Shown: in pieces, positions 1 through 12,251 of the stretch
Numbering within the stretch: the stretch's first letter is position 1
Layout of the letters: every line of letters starts with the position of its first letter
From: Metaphire vulgaris
Lineage: Eukaryota > Annelida > Clitellata > Crassiclitellata > Megascolecidae
Direction: 5' to 3'
Length of the DNA: 64,000 nucleotides
Assembly: GCA_018105865.1 (NCBI GenBank)
Contig: CM030832.1
Coordinates: 11,408,156-11,472,155 of the forward strand
Notes under the pieces: generated by a model
What the model saw: only the letters and a program-made list of their open reading frames with translations
Databases searched by the model: none
What the model was told of the DNA's origin: nothing
Position numbers and translations under genes: made by a program

Positions 1-66
1 TTCTGGGTATGCTGAGCAATGAATCTGCAAAACTAGCTGAATGGTAAGGTTTTGGGTGTTTTCAGA

Positions 67-425
67 CAGTGGCGTAGCTAGGATTTTTAGGCCCTAAAGA
101 AAAAATTATTACTGGGCCCCATCAACTCAAAAAGTCACAACATGACGAACAGTGCACTAAGGCTTATAAAATTTTAACACTTAATAATAACGCATCGTCT
201 GTCACCGGATTCCGGAAACTGAAAACTGTAAAACGGCTTTGTTTTTGTAGCGCTGTCATATTTAATACCTACCAAATTGATCTGATTAAGACTGATTTTA
301 ATGTGTTTTTAATTATTTACTTTTGTTATGATATACTTTCTTTTTTTACATTGGTGGTCAAAAAGGGCCCCAGTTCTTCTGGGCAATACCTTGCTTATTC
401 TTGCTATATGGTAGCTACGCCTCTG
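67..425. mobile_element. hAT-type miniature element, family A, copy 1
   Basis: The element starts CAGTGGCGTAGCTA and ends TAGCTACGCCTCTG, giving about 14-bp terminal inverted repeats. It is flanked by TTTTCAGA (59-66) and ATTTCAGA (426-433), an 8-bp duplication with one mismatch, as expected for hAT insertion. A second copy in the same orientation lies at 31948-32310 and is similar over its whole length. There is no coding capacity. Assignment to hAT rests on duplication length and the CAG ends, not on a transposase. Confidence 0.8.
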
Positions 426-800
426 ATTTCAGATGGAATTTAGGTACTTATGATAGGCAGAGGCGTCACCCGGTACGGTAAAGCCATTGTGTCACCCAAC
501 CCAACCCAAGCAAAATAATTTACACCGTGGACCTCTTTGAGCATTGCGTAGGCCTACTCCAGTACCAGCTCATACGTACAAATGGGATCGCTTAGCTTAT
601 TAAATTTACAAATGCCTTACTTTGTGATGCCACCCCGTTGTGGTGTCATAATTCGTGTCACCTGATGCGACCCGTACCTCTGCACCCATCAGCGACGCCA
701 TTGATAATAAGTACTTCCAGTAAGTTAATTTAAGAACTTATAATAAGTAAGTGGCTACGGTTTTCCCTCACTGACATTATGGAACGCTTTCTACTGGGTC

Positions 801-803
<3 letters not shown>

Positions 804-854
<51 letters not shown>
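804..854. repeat. (CT)n microsatellite
   Basis: This is a pure CT dinucleotide run of about 50 bp. It creates an apparent Ser-Leu repeat frame that is not a gene. Confidence 0.95.
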
Positions 855-857
<3 letters not shown>

Positions 858-953
858 CAATAGCCTCCCTCTTGTTTTCTTTCCTCAACCATTCCAATCT
901 CCTATTTCTTACCCTAATTTACTCTTCAAATTTCTCAATTATCTACACCGCTT

Positions 954-1001
<48 letters not shown>
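954..1001. repeat. (CT)n microsatellite
   Basis: A second CT run about 100 bp downstream of the first, ending in an interrupted CTTTCT segment. Confidence 0.95.
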
Positions 1002-1999
1002 GTTTATCTTCCAAAATGGCTCAGATTCTGAACGACTATCCTGAGTATCATCTGTTAGGCCTTGCGTTTTGGTATCAAAATAGTTTATCGACCAAATTGA
1101 TCCCCGATCAAACATTCACCTCCGACCAATGAAATACGTCCCCGAACTTTGAGAATGGCGTTCTTATATACTGCATCAGGCTCAGTGAAGCATGTACGCC
1201 TTTGTGCCAGTGGGTGATAACACTGACCATTGTGCAAACCCTTTATAGTAGCACAGATTCATGGGATTCATGTTGTGCCCTAGCGTAACAGCGTATCCAC
1301 ATTTCCTACGGTTGCTTTTAAGGCTGCCGATGGCTAGAGCACCTCATGCAGCCTATGGTCTTTTATTGACGTTCACTGCGCCTCAAATAGCAAACATCCG
1401 CCGAGTCCTATAACGCGTCCATCAAGCCTCGCTCACAATCGACGACTTCGCTGGCAGCGAGTACACTGTGTAGTCGTCTTCGAGACAGTCCAGTTACGGC
1501 GCCTTGTATGACCGTGGCTTTAGTCAGTCGATCTTAGCGATACCTGCATGTGCAGGAAGAGAAGCTGCTATCCGGGAGGACAACGAGTGTCTAAGCCGGG
1601 TCCAAGGTCACAGTCAGCTACGTTCTCGACTGCGGCCGACGACATCCGAACTGTCTTCTATAGAAACCAGCAGGTACACTTATGTAGATCAATAATAAAT
1701 TATGAAATATTCTAATATATAAACTAAAATCTAACAATATATCGTCTTTTTAGATGTAATCTTATCGTTCTTATGCGTAAATAGAATATTTTGGAAAGTA
1801 AGCTTAAGCTATCGATCTGAGGTACGTTGTGAGAAGCGGAAAATGCTAAAGCAAATATCCTCTCGAAGAGGCACATACTTAGGACAGACATGGCAAGACG
1901 AAACTGAAATAAAAACCTCGGTATAATAACAATTTTCTAAGACCGTGCAAATTATAGGAAGACGGCGAAGAGAAAGAGAATGCAAAGCTAGGATGGTAA

Positions 2000-2375
2000 G
2001 GGGTCGTCCACAAATGACGTAACGCGCCTAGGGGAAGGGGGTCCGGGCATTTGTTACGAAGTGTGATGAAGGGGAGGGGGTTCCGTAAATGTGACGTAAC
2101 GCAACGCACAATTTTTAAGTGATCTTTTTTTGCTTGTCAGGGTATTTGGAGAGAGGAAAATGCAAGGATGACCTTTTTGCTTGTCAGTATGTTTGGAGAC
2201 GGAAAAATAGAAGGATGAATTACCTTTTATTGCTTGTCAAGACTTTTCGGAAGACGAAAAAGGGGGGTTCGGCCCGTTGTTACGTCATATTTTAGGGGGT
2301 CTGACTTTTTGTTACGTCACGTTACGTAGGGGATGAGGTCAAAAAGTGCCAAAATCGCGTTTTATGGACGACCCC
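2000..2375. mobile_element. Miniature inverted-repeat element with TAA duplication
   Basis: The left end GGGGTCGTCCACAAA and the right end TTTATGGACGACCCC are inverted repeats. Both are bordered by TAA (1997-1999 and 2376-2378). A 3-bp TWA-like duplication is the known habit of PIF/Harbinger elements, so I infer that superfamily. The interior (2119-2245) carries three roughly 50-bp units, each with a TTGCTTGTCA motif. It has no transposase. Confidence 0.7.
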
Positions 2376-2422
2376 TAAGTGAACTTACCGGTTGGAGACT
2401 AGGAATGAGCTGGTGTGGCAGC

Positions 2423-2445
2423 CAGGGGGCGTATCGACTGGGGTA

Positions 2446-2503
<58 letters not shown>

Positions 2504-2617
2504 ACCCCAAATCAGACAACCTTAAAATTTTAACGCATTTTTTAAGATTTTCAGTTTTTACGATTTATACCCCCAACACATTATACCCTCTAAATCAGAT
2601 TCCTGGCTACGCCCTTG
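2423..2617 (+). mobile_element. hAT-type miniature element, family B, copy 1
   Basis: It starts CAGGGGGCGTATCGAC and ends GGCTACGCCCTTG. Flanks are GTGGCAGC (2415-2422) and GTGGCAGT (2618-2625), an 8-bp duplication with one mismatch. Two relatives lie at 29514-29713 and 60661-60842. This copy differs by a (TA)n run at 2451-2501, placed where the other copies have only TATATCGGTATATA. Confidence 0.78.
2451..2501. repeat. (TA)n microsatellite inside family B element
   Basis: About 25 TA units, apparently expanded from the short TATATCGGTATA core of the element. Confidence 0.95.
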
Positions 2618-2625
2618 GTGGCAGT

Positions 2626-3435
2626 TTATAATCTTAGCCTTTGCATGTTGAAACGTCTTCTGTCTTCGTTAATTAAATGCATTTTAGCGTTGACGAGTTA
2701 CGGCGATCGTCGAGCAAACAAAGATAGCACAAAATTCAAAATTCTAATCAGTCTGAAATCAGACGGGGATCGATCGATGGTAAAGATAAGATAAATTAAA
2801 GTCGTTTGTTGCACTGGATTTCTTGTCAAATTCGGTGTTCCTCTTGCCTCAATGGCGGATATGCTTGGAACAGTCCAAAGTGTGCGTCAGTGTATTTTTG
2901 CATTTACTGTTCACTCAAAAAATTTTTGATTATTTCACTGCAACGAGTTTGGGATTGACAGAGTCGTGATACGTGATATAGTTAAAACTGAAAAGTCCCC
3001 ACAGTAGAGACTTTTTACCAATAAAAGGCAATTTTTGCTTCACGGAATTTCTGCAATTCTGCTCTCGACGGAATGCTTTTGAAACAAGTCGTCAGGAGAT
3101 TGAACAGTTTTGCACGATTTTTAACTTAGACTAACAGTATATCGACGTAGGCCTATACGGGAATTTGACTCTGCCTCCGAAAAGCGAATTCATGGCGTAT
3201 TTTGTAATGCATATCTGACAATAATGTTTCTGTGTCGGGTTATTAGCTTGTCAGAGTCAAAGTCCTTCCCTGGTTCCTACCTGAAGTCCGGGTTCATATA
3301 GCGGCGATGATCTCCGTTTCCAAGGCCATCGGCCATCGGCCATCGGCCATACAGGCGCGCAATACCACAGGTATAATGAGTCCACTGTATCGCTAAGCGT
3401 ACCTGTTTGGTTTGCGCAGCTTATATCAATTCCAC
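2626..3435. other. Gene-free interval
   Basis: I see no coding frame or clear element boundary. A triplicated GGCCATC unit occurs at about 3325-3350. Confidence 0.5.
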
Positions 3436-3606
3436 CAGGGTTTAATCTAGGCCGTTTCCGGGGGGAATTGCCCTTCCCCTCCCGGAAATTTCAAATTCCC
3501 CCCGGAAATTTTGGCATATTACATCAACTAACAGCAGCCTCCTAGCAGAATTTCCCCGGCTTTGTCAGTTCCTCCCCCGTAGTCCATGAGTCTAGATTAA
3601 ACACTG
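3436..3606 (+). mobile_element. Miniature element with CAGNGTTTAATCTAG ends
   Basis: It begins CAGGGTTTAATCTAGGCC and ends GTCTAGATTAAACACTG, forming inverted termini. A related copy in reverse orientation, with a perfect 8-bp duplication, is at 61969-62156. The flanks here (AATTCCAC and AGTCCCAT) agree at only five of eight positions. The interior is rich in C and G runs and non-coding. Confidence 0.7.
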
Positions 3607-3654
3607 AGTCCCATTCATTTTGCCACTGCCCTCTAACGAATGTAGGCCGAGTCA

Positions 3655-3742
3655 GCCTCAAAGCTGATACGGGCGTCGAACCCACGACCGTCCGAAATCC
3701 ACGCCAATGTTGTTACCATTCCGCTAACTCCTCATCTTAGCT
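3655..3742 (-). repeat. tRNA-derived SINE-like head
   Basis: On the minus strand the sequence TAGCGGAATGGTAACA resembles a pol III A box. About 35 bases later GGGTTCGACGCCC matches the B box GGTTCRANNC. This spacing is typical of a tRNA-derived SINE promoter. I do not see an intact tRNA cloverleaf, so it is probably a SINE head rather than a functional tRNA. Confidence 0.55.
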
Positions 3743-3847
3743 GGTAGCGTTAGTCACGTCACAACAAAGATGCAAACACGCCGATATCAGGTGTCTTGCT
3801 CGGAGTGCGTCATTCGGAGTGAACTCGTTTCTGCGGATACATCGCTA

Positions 3848-4034
3848 CAGTGGCGGCTCCACCGGGGGGCCAGTGGGGCCCGTGCCCCCTATTGAGTGCC
3901 TGACCCCCCAGTGGCCCCCAGTTGGGACTCTATACTTAATGCTACATACATTAAACAACAAATGGTTGGCCCCCATGATTAGAAGTTGCCACCCCAACGC
4001 CCCCCCCACTTGCCAAATCCTAGAGCCGCCACTG
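3848..4034. mobile_element. hAT-type miniature element with perfect target duplication
   Basis: The termini are CAGTGGCGGCTC and GAGCCGCCACTG. The 8-bp flanks CATCGCTA (3840-3847 and 4035-4042) are identical, indicating a relatively recent hAT-type insertion. The 187-bp interior is C/G-rich and non-coding. Confidence 0.87.
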
Positions 4035-4042
4035 CATCGCTA

Positions 4043-5415
4043 CATCGCTGCTTCGTTGGGAATCGATGACAGTTCTTTGACGCACCTGCCTAGCAGTTGT
4101 CTAGACAAAGGCATCGCAGGTGAACGTTTTAACGAGTCTTCGAAAGTCTTAAATGATTCGCGCCGACGCTTCCTGTTGAGCAAAATTTTTCTCAGACCTA
4201 CCACTGTCGCTTTTCAGCAATCTTGACAAATTATGACCTTTTGAAAATGAAAAATACACTCTGCCATGTTTTACGAGGATTCTTCCAAAGAACGACGGAG
4301 TTTGCGTCGATATGGCCATTCGACAATCCCGCATTAATTTCCAGCAAGCAAATGTTTTCTTCGAAATTAGACGTCGACCTTTCTAGCTCGAAATACAAAC
4401 GGTCTAATATTATTCGAAATTAAGGCGTGGATGTGGTCGATGCGAAGATTTTACACAGTATATTCACGAACAAAATCATTTCTAAGATATGACCAGGGTC
4501 TCAGAGAGGGGTCCAGGGGGCAACTGCACAGGGGCCCGGCGGTCTGGGGGGGGGCGGGCCGATGATGAATATGTATAATTAACAATAATATGAATAATAA
4601 CACTAAAGCAGAGGGGGCCCGGCGAGCAAAAGTGGGACCCGCGTGAAAAGGCTGACAAGCAAAAAAGTTCGTCAGGTAATTTTAAGATGTAAAATAGGCT
4701 GACAGGCAAAAAGCAAAAAAAGGTCGTCAGGCAATTTTATTCTGCACAGGGGCTCGAAATTTCTCTCGGCGGGCATGGATATGACAGCAACTGACTGGCT
4801 TAATGTCCTATCTTAAGACGGTCTGGTGACTGGTTCCTGCTGAGTTTTTTCATTAAATCCGACTGCGAAGAGTAATCGACTGGCAGGGCAGAGCGGGGAA
4901 CTCAGATGACTGATTGATATATTGCGAAAAAATCTTCCGACTCAGCAATGCTGATGGCAAGACGATCAAATCTTGTAGTTCTCCGGCAAAATGGACCAAA
5001 AATATATGAAAGGCGACTTTACTGAGACTTTTGACTAAATCCATGCGTTGTCTAAGTTTTTGCAGGTATTCCTGTAGCTTCCATTTGCTGCGGATTTGAT
5101 AGACTCGGCACTGAAAATATAATTTTATTGCAGATTCATTTGCTGGAAGTCCGCTGGAAGTTTTATAATGAAAATTTATTATCGTATACAATATCAGAAA
5201 GTGGTGTTAATGCACAAGTTTAGCAAATTATTATCTTCCGGTGTATTTTCTATTTGAAATAAATCATTGCGGATTTTGCTAAGCGTTTTAAAAGTAAAAC
5301 ATTAGTTCATCAAAAGAGATCATTCAAACATAAACTCTTCGTGATTTCCGACAAAATGGTTGTCTGTCTGCCTGCAGTTTTTCCCACGTTGCAACGTTGC
5401 AATAGTCAATTCCTC
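4043..5415. other. Gene-free interval with a degenerate repeat
   Basis: Positions 4480-4760 hold G/C-rich runs followed by two TGACAAGCAAAA-type motifs (about 4651 and 4700), the residue of a miniature element without clear ends. A 112-codon minus-strand frame at 4853-5191 has no recognisable domain; I leave it unannotated. Confidence 0.45.
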
Positions 5416-5417
5416 CT

Positions 5418-5469
<52 letters not shown>

Positions 5470-5698
5470 GCTGCACTGCTACTGCACCACACCACTACTG
5501 CTACTGCTGCTGCCACTGCTGCTGCTGCTGCTGCTGCCACCACTGCCACTGCTGCCACCACCACTGCACTGCACTGCTGCTGCCTGCTACCACTGCTGCT
5601 GCACCACCCACTGCACCACCACCTGCTGCCACCACCACCACCACCACCACCACACTACTACTACAACTACTACTACTACTACTACTAATAATAATAAT
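5418..5698. repeat. Compound trinucleotide repeat (TAC/CTG/CCA/AAT)
   Basis: A TAC-type run (5418-5468) passes into CTG-rich, CCA-rich, again TAC and finally AAT repeats over about 280 bp. Apparent polythreonine or polyleucine frames across it are artefacts of the repeat. Confidence 0.9.
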
Positions 5699-5699
5699 G

Positions 5700-7439
5700 A
5701 AGAAGAAATTTCAAGTATTTCAAGTGGTTTAGGACGTTAAGTTAGCCTGTATGAAAACCACTATAATAAATACAGTTAAGAACGTAGTTTTTCGTAGCTT
5801 TCGTGCTAACTTCTTCGTCCGTTTCACTATTACTCAAATGCTCAATGTACAAATACTAGTTGTTTCAGTGCACGTTCATTTAATTGCTGCACCGTTATTG
5901 CAAAACACCGCGAACGAAAGAGAAATACGCCACAACTTGGCATGCTCGAAACTTGCTTGGTCTTAAGCGTTCGGAGTGCCGTGACACTCCCAGTGCAGAA
6001 TTAATTTACCTTGGACAAAGAAAAACCACAGAAGCTGAACATTGCCTGAGGAACTTACTTCCTTCACTGCACCTTGCTGACCTTCGTGTCTGCCAGTAGT
6101 TTCAAATGTCCTTCCAACAGCAGTCCGTCGTCGTTTTCGCTTATCGAATGGCGACATTTTGGATTATTCGTGCAACTTTAATTGCATTGTTCCGACGCGT
6201 CCTTTGTGGCGATACTGTATTTTAACGACAGTAGGCTGTTCGACAATTTTAATACAGGCTGATAAGAGTTTTTAGCATTAGCATCAGTAATTTCAGGCTC
6301 GGATGCAGCTGTCATCCATTCGAGAATAACGACAAAGATGATGACAATGTGAACGCAAACTGTCCAATCCATCTCATTTGCATATGACGTCACACAATCG
6401 TCGTCTGCCGTCCGCAGAAGACCGCTCTAAGACCACTTTTATACTCTCTCCGTCCCTCTCTCCCTCCATCTCTGTCTCTCTCTCTCACTCTCTCTCTCTC
6501 GCTCCCTCTTTCTCTATTTTCCTCTTTCTTCCGAGATGTCATCATATAATGCGATTCTTCGTCAACCAAATCAGTTTCTCTAAACTGAAAGTCACGAACT
6601 TATTTCGTCCGTCCGTTTCAACTTATAAATAAATAAATGAATGAATAAATAAAGAAATAAAGAAATAAAGATTTTTATATATATATATACATAGGTCAGT
6701 CAGCTAAGATGCTTCATGCGGCCAAACAGCTACGAATCAATCGAGTTTTTGTCATGAAAATTCCTTTGTCATCCTTCCAGTGACATTGTCTTGAATCTAT
6801 AATCTATTTAACCCGTCTTTCGTATATATCCGCTCTGCCGTCGTGGCCGCCGGCGTAATGCTTCCATTCGCTGCTAGTTGTTTGTTACGTGGCTTCATTC
6901 TGGTCATCACCTGCAGTTGCACGTAGGCTATGCATCGTCGCATTTCCTTACGTTCCACCGAGTTCTGTTTGCTTTATATGCGACATATACATATATAGGC
7001 CACACTCAGTGTAAAATACAATAAATGTGGCTTTGCATTGCATCCATTAATCTCCTTTTATTATCTATTCTCTCTCATTTCCCCCGATGAATCGTTCCAT
7101 CCACGTCAGTTCTTTTTCCTGTTAATACGAGAAAGCAATGGGCCCGGGAGACTTTTATGAAGTTTAGAAACTTGCTTCCCGTTCTTCCTCACTGATTAAA
7201 TCCTGCTTTTTAAATTTTTCATTGCGTACTCGTTCGTCTCGATTCATTCGTTTCAACAAAGCTTCGTCTCCTTCGCTCAAGATACAATTTCTCGTCAAAA
7301 TAATCGATCTCTTTGTCAATACGCAAAGATCGAAGGATAAAGGTATACAGATTATCTAATCTCCTAAATGAAATAAGAGCGTAATGCACATTAATACATT
7401 AAACCATCGTATTAAATATGTCAATAAGATGAAGTAAAC
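5700..7439. other. Gene-free interval
   Basis: Contains a CT-rich stretch near 6440-6530 and an AAATAAATGAATG-like simple repeat near 6625-6670. No gene or element boundary is recognised. Confidence 0.5.
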
Positions 7440-7739
7440 AATATTTTATTATGATTTTTAAATGATTTATTTGTTTAAACAACTTTATTTTCCGAAATGC
7501 AACCGTTTGTCATGCAACGTATCCAGAAAAAAAAAGAAAAAAGTTTATTCGCCATTATCACCAGTACACCTGATCTACAACTCTTCCGCCCTTCCGAAAG
7601 TTTCACGAGAAAAGCTTTTAAAACTTGACAAGCAAGAAAGGTAATCTCGGTAATTAAGTTATTACGATTATTATGTAGCATTTCGGAAAATGAATTTGTT
7701 TAAACAAATAAATCGTTTTAAAAATCATTATAAAATATT
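7440..7739. mobile_element. Miniature element with about 62-bp terminal inverted repeats
   Basis: The arms 7440-7500 and 7678-7739 are inverted copies with few mismatches; both contain TTTGTTTAAAC and TTTTCCGAAATGC. The 177-bp interior carries a CTTGACAAGCAAGAAAGGT motif related to the cassette seen in other elements. No clear target duplication is visible, so the superfamily is unknown. Confidence 0.75.
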
Positions 7740-7810
7740 TCTCATAGAAAAAGTGGGCCCCTAAATTTTTATTTTGCTGGTGGGCCCGGTACAACTGGTA
7801 CATTTGTATC

Positions 7811-7934
7811 TTTGCAACGAGGTTCCTGATAATCAGTGACGGATTTACCACGGTACAAATGAACCGTGTTAAATTTGTGGTACATTTGTACCGTGGTAAA
7901 TCCGCCACTGATTATCAGAAACCTCATTACAAAG
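7811..7934. repeat. Inverted repeat (hairpin), about 55-bp arms
   Basis: The left arm (about 7811-7863) contains CAGTGACGGATTTACCACGG. The right arm (about 7878-7933) contains its near-complement, with CCGTGGTAAATCCGCCACTG. The spacer is about 14 bp. It looks like a fold-back miniature element whose two halves meet tip to tip. Confidence 0.75.
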
Positions 7935-7939
7935 GTCAG

Positions 7940-10510
7940 CCAAAGATTTATCGCGTGTCGTTCGACAGAGTCTCAGTGAAAGGCAAAGAAAACGGGAATA
8001 TCTACAAGATTGAAGTTTGGTTTTGATGCTTGGACAGTCTTCAGAGGAGGTTTTTCTATGCCACGAGTTTCAAAGGAGGAAAGCAATGTCAACCAAATTG
8101 ACGACCTTTTAGTGCCGGAGTAAGAAAATTTTTGCATAAAAGTATCATCTTCGTGTCAGCTGCATGTTTTGCTGCAGCTTTAATTCAGTGCTAGAATATT
8201 AATAGCGGAAAATAATGCACTGAACGTGTTAAGACATGGATTGGCATAGCCTAAGGGAGCTGCGGATATGAGCTTTATAAAGGCAAGATGTTTGAGTATA
8301 GACTAAAAGGCTTGATGAGATGTTACAAAAACTGAAAGAGCATTCTGTGGCATAGGCAACCGAGTAGTAGTGAATCGTCCGAAGAAAAAAAGGTGCGATT
8401 GCTTATTTTATTTTGAGCGACAATTGATTTAAACATATATGTGAAAAACGTTGGGAAAATAATAAAAGACGTTAAAACCGTAAAAAGTGTTACAACAATA
8501 AAAACGTTAAAACGTTGAATAAAAAACGTTTGTTTATCTGAGCGAGATTAGAAAATGTGCCTTACCCACCCTTGGGGAATAAACAATCAAGTCACACTAT
8601 TCAAAACGACTGTGGAATGAAATAAACAACAATAGTGCTGACATAAATTGCTTACTCTATGTTGTCAGTAAGTAAAGCTGCATGACCTGCTAATAAGCAA
8701 TCGACTATATTCCATAGCTAAACCGCAGAAAGTTAATTAATTAGCTCGTTGTAGATGATTTGAGAAAATCTGTTTTTATTTTGCCAACGTTTTTTATTAT
8801 AAAAAACGTTGACAAAAATTTAAAAAACGTAAAAACGTGGGAAAATAAACAACGTAAAAAACGTTTGATACATCTATGGATTTAAACAGTCGCGAATGAG
8901 TGAGAAATGAGACGACGAGCGAGTGGAGTGAAGAAGCGCTGGTGCCGTTGGCATGCCCAAGTATAGACAGTTTTGATGAATGAAGTAAAAAATGAGTCAA
9001 TTGTTTTGCACTGAATGAGTTAGGGGCGACATTCATCCCGCATGACGGTCTTAGGTGCAGGCGATTCACGAGATCGATCGATTGTCTTGGTTACTGCGTT
9101 GAAGGGGGAGGGGGGTCAGCGTAATTTCAATATAATGCAGTCGATAGATGCTGGCTTTATGAAGATCGTAACACAGGGAATTGCAACAGTCTGATTCTAA
9201 GTTTAAGTTAACCGTTGAAGTGATATTGGTAGAGACCGTTTTAATGATGGAATCTTGTGGTATAGAGCTGCCACAAATTGGACCATTGGTCTGGCTGCTT
9301 CAAATGGAAGCGTGCGTGTGAAGGCGTTTGAACAGGAGCTGTGTATTTGGATCTCGTCGATCGCATACAGACGTCAAAAGCAAGAGTACTTAGTCATTCG
9401 CTTACATTCAGGTAGAGGGTAACGAGCAGGCGAAATCTAAAGCCTAATAAGGCGCTGTAGGCTAAATGGAAGCTGAAAGGAACGACAGCTTTTTCTTATA
9501 TATATATATTTATATATATATATAATTATATATATATAAATGGTATGATATAATAGTCGATGTACCAATTGGACTAAAGTTCTTTATGTCGCCTCTTTCC
9601 GAACGATTCTTTGATCAACAGAGGTTAATTACCCTGCCAGAACTAAACGAAGTCATAATATTTAAGAGCCCCCAGCAGTTCATGTCTCTGTGATGTTGGA
9701 CATTCCGGTTTTTTGCTTTGGTTTTAGTGTTCGATAATAACCGGAGCCAATACGCCATTATAGATGCGAATGTTTTGCGGCGTCAGTTTATTCCCTCAAG
9801 TATGGACGAACTGAGTTATCAAATTCAATCCTTTGATAGGATGAAGCTAACTTCGACGTATAAAAAAACTTGCAGCAACTCACTCTTAAGATGCTATTAC
9901 TAATAGGCCTATTACGTCGGCGGTTTTCATTTTGAACTGCCGATCATCCTAGATTTTGTCTACAACGACATCTCTCGAAAAACGCATCCAGACCTACTAG
10001 GATACGAAGCATTCTATACAGCCGCCGAGTTTGCGCTAGTCTACAAAAGTCAAGTTAAAAAGCCAACCAACAAAGTCAGATATTTTTTCTTCAGAGCTGT
10101 GTGGAAATGCATTTGTAATGTGTGTGTGTAAATCACGCAGTAGTTTACTAACATGTTAAGCACTACGCCTAACTATTTGGTCTACTTTCTATAGTATGCA
10201 TCTTAAATTTTCTGTTAATCACTAAAATATGATAATTAATTAGTCATAAATTTGTGTATACTTAATCTATTTGTATATTTAAGCTAATGTCATAACGAAA
10301 CAAAGACGAAATTAATATTTCCACGCTACAAGACCACTGTAAATAAATATTCTATATTACATTACATTACTGGTGAGATATTTTAGCCTAACAGAGCTGT
10401 CCTACGATCTGTAGCAGTCTGTTGTCCATACGCTGATGAATTTTCTTATCGCTTTCAAAAGCTTCTGCAAGAATTTTAAGCATTCAACGACTTTATATAT
10501 ATACATATAT
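7940..10510. other. Gene-free interval with AACGTT-rich repeat and TA tract
   Basis: Apart from the A-rich ACGTT arrays (8434-8866) and a (TA)n tract at about 9497-9540, I recognise no feature. Confidence 0.45.
8434..8866. repeat. A-rich ACGTT arrays bounding an unclassified segment
   Basis: Clusters of AAAACGTT occur at 8445-8535. Clusters of ACGTTTTTT and AAAAACGTT occur at 8785-8866, with unrelated sequence between. The paired arrangement suggests the subterminal repeats of a non-autonomous element, but I could not place its termini. Confidence 0.4.
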
Positions 10511-10758
10511 CAGGGGCGTCTTTAACCAGGGCGGACCCTCGGGCACCCGGCGGCCTGCGGGGCCCTAGACGTGAAGATCAATGTTGACAAAGAAAGGTAA
10601 TCTCCAACGTTTTTGAATGTTGACAAGCAAAAAAGAAAAGGTAATCCTACGTTAAAAAGTAGTAGGGACCCCTGGCACAGTGCCCGGGGCCCCTAAGATG
10701 CGCGGGACCCTGGGCACTGGGCACTGTGCCCGAATTTTTACATGTAAAGACGTCCCTG
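10511..10758 (+). mobile_element. hAT-type miniature element, family D, copy 1
   Basis: Ends CAGGGGCGTCTTTA and TAAAGACGTCCCTG are inverted repeats. Flanks ACATATAT and ATATATAT fit an 8-bp duplication, but the site is low complexity. The interior has TGACAAGCAAAAAAG and CACAGTGCCCGGGGCCCC. The same segments appear inverted in the copy at 40513-40807. Confidence 0.78.
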
Positions 10759-11568
10759 ATATATATATATATACTCACTGTCTGAACTGACGATGCATTT
10801 CGCATATTTGTTATTACTGAACAGCCTTTCTAAATGCAATATTTAAAATCTCATTCTGTTACTGGCGAATGGTGTAAACATGGCTGCATTCTTCTAGAAA
10901 ACATCAAGTAAAAAAGCGCAGCAGCAACTCGTTTTCTGTAGCGCTGCTTTTTTTACCAAACACAATTCGTGTATTCGTTTAGCAGTCATATAATTATTGT
11001 ATGCACGCAGTTATCTAATTCACTAATTCACTGCTTCACTTTCATATGCATTAACTAGAAGACAACGCCGTCATTACATTTAACCTGCACAGTCTCAATC
11101 ATGCTCCACATTTTCTCGCATTGATTTCATTCTATTGCAGTTGAATTTGGAGCACCATTGATTGATAATTTGATGCCACATCCACTATAGAACTACTGCC
11201 ATAATGTGGACAGTTATATCTATCGATCGATGGGGTTGCTAGCGTTGCCTCCTGTTCTTGGGGGGCGCGAGTGAGCAGTCGGGGGTTCGGTCGTACAGTC
11301 TCGAGTCTTGTGTGAAGCTCTTGCGAAGAATGTTCGTTAACGACTCGTGCAGAGTGGTTGAGTGACAAACGAAGACCGACATTTGATGACGGTTGTAAGG
11401 ATGACGACGCGAGTGGATTCGATTCGAGACGGAACAAAGATCCCAGACGCCGAAGGACTTCTTTCTTCCCTATACGCTGTGTTAATGGTTGCTTGTTTGC
11501 TCAATAACCTCAGCGAAATACCTTTTAGCCACTCTGTATCGTGGCCAAAACAGTGACATAACACTGGC

Positions 11569-11631
<63 letters not shown>

Positions 11632-12250
11632 GGCCTATATATATAGGCATATATATATAGGCATATATATGCCTATAAATACACAGGATAGGTCCTAGAC
11701 CTGTATAAAGAGGATACGGAAGCAGGAACAACCGGCATTTATTAGAATTCTGCGTTGCCAAAGACGTTCCTAATGTAATCTATTCAAAGCGATGTCAAAG
11801 CGTTCTTTCTCGTCTCCGACCGCTATAGCCGCCGACCAGAACCTGGAAAGCAATTAGCGGGTCGAAATTACTGCGCTTCGTACGCGGACATTCCACTTCC
11901 GCGCAAGCCCGTCATGTATAGACTTCCGTATACGTGACCAAATGACACAATATGTCGACAGCGCGGTGGCGGAACGGGTACTAAGAATGGCGTGAAGAAA
12001 TAAATATCCGGTATTTTCTCATCAAATTCGACGCAGGGCAGGCAGCAAACGGTCATATCAAGGCGTCCTGCAGGGTGGGCGGAGGGGCAATTCAGTTCTG
12101 TATTCGGTCAGAGGAGCCTTAGCCGTGTAACCTTACGACATATGATGCGATGACTGATCGCTTCTCTCGATATTAGATCTTCAAGAATGAACTTGAAATT
12201 AATATCATTTTTGGATTATTATTTTAGACCAGTTCTTGACAGTAAACAAG

Positions 12251-12251
<1 letters not shown>
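10759..12251. other. Gene-free interval with CT and TA tracts
   Basis: Only simple repeats (11571-11630 and the following ATATAGGC-rich stretch) are recognised. The short overlapping frames near 11132-11564 show no domain. Confidence 0.45.
11571..11630. repeat. (CT)n microsatellite
   Basis: Pure CT run of 60 bp followed by repeated TATATATAGGC units. Confidence 0.95.

Larger units (their letters stand above)
434..1995. other. Gene-free interval with two CT tracts
   Basis: Apart from the two CT tracts listed separately I recognise nothing here. A 63-codon open frame at 1504-1695 has no recognisable domain and no supporting signals, so I do not call it a gene. Confidence 0.5.

Noticed and set aside
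779..1132. Ser-Leu repeat protein
   Set aside because: Made by CT microsatellites. The same artefact occurs at 23925-24330, 54462-54701 and 55533-56012.
4853..5191. 112-codon minus-strand frame
   Set aside because: No domain, no splice or neighbour support; length is possible by chance in AT-rich DNA.
5341..5740. Polythreonine or polyleucine proteins
   Set aside because: Frames of the compound trinucleotide repeat, with no flanking gene structure.
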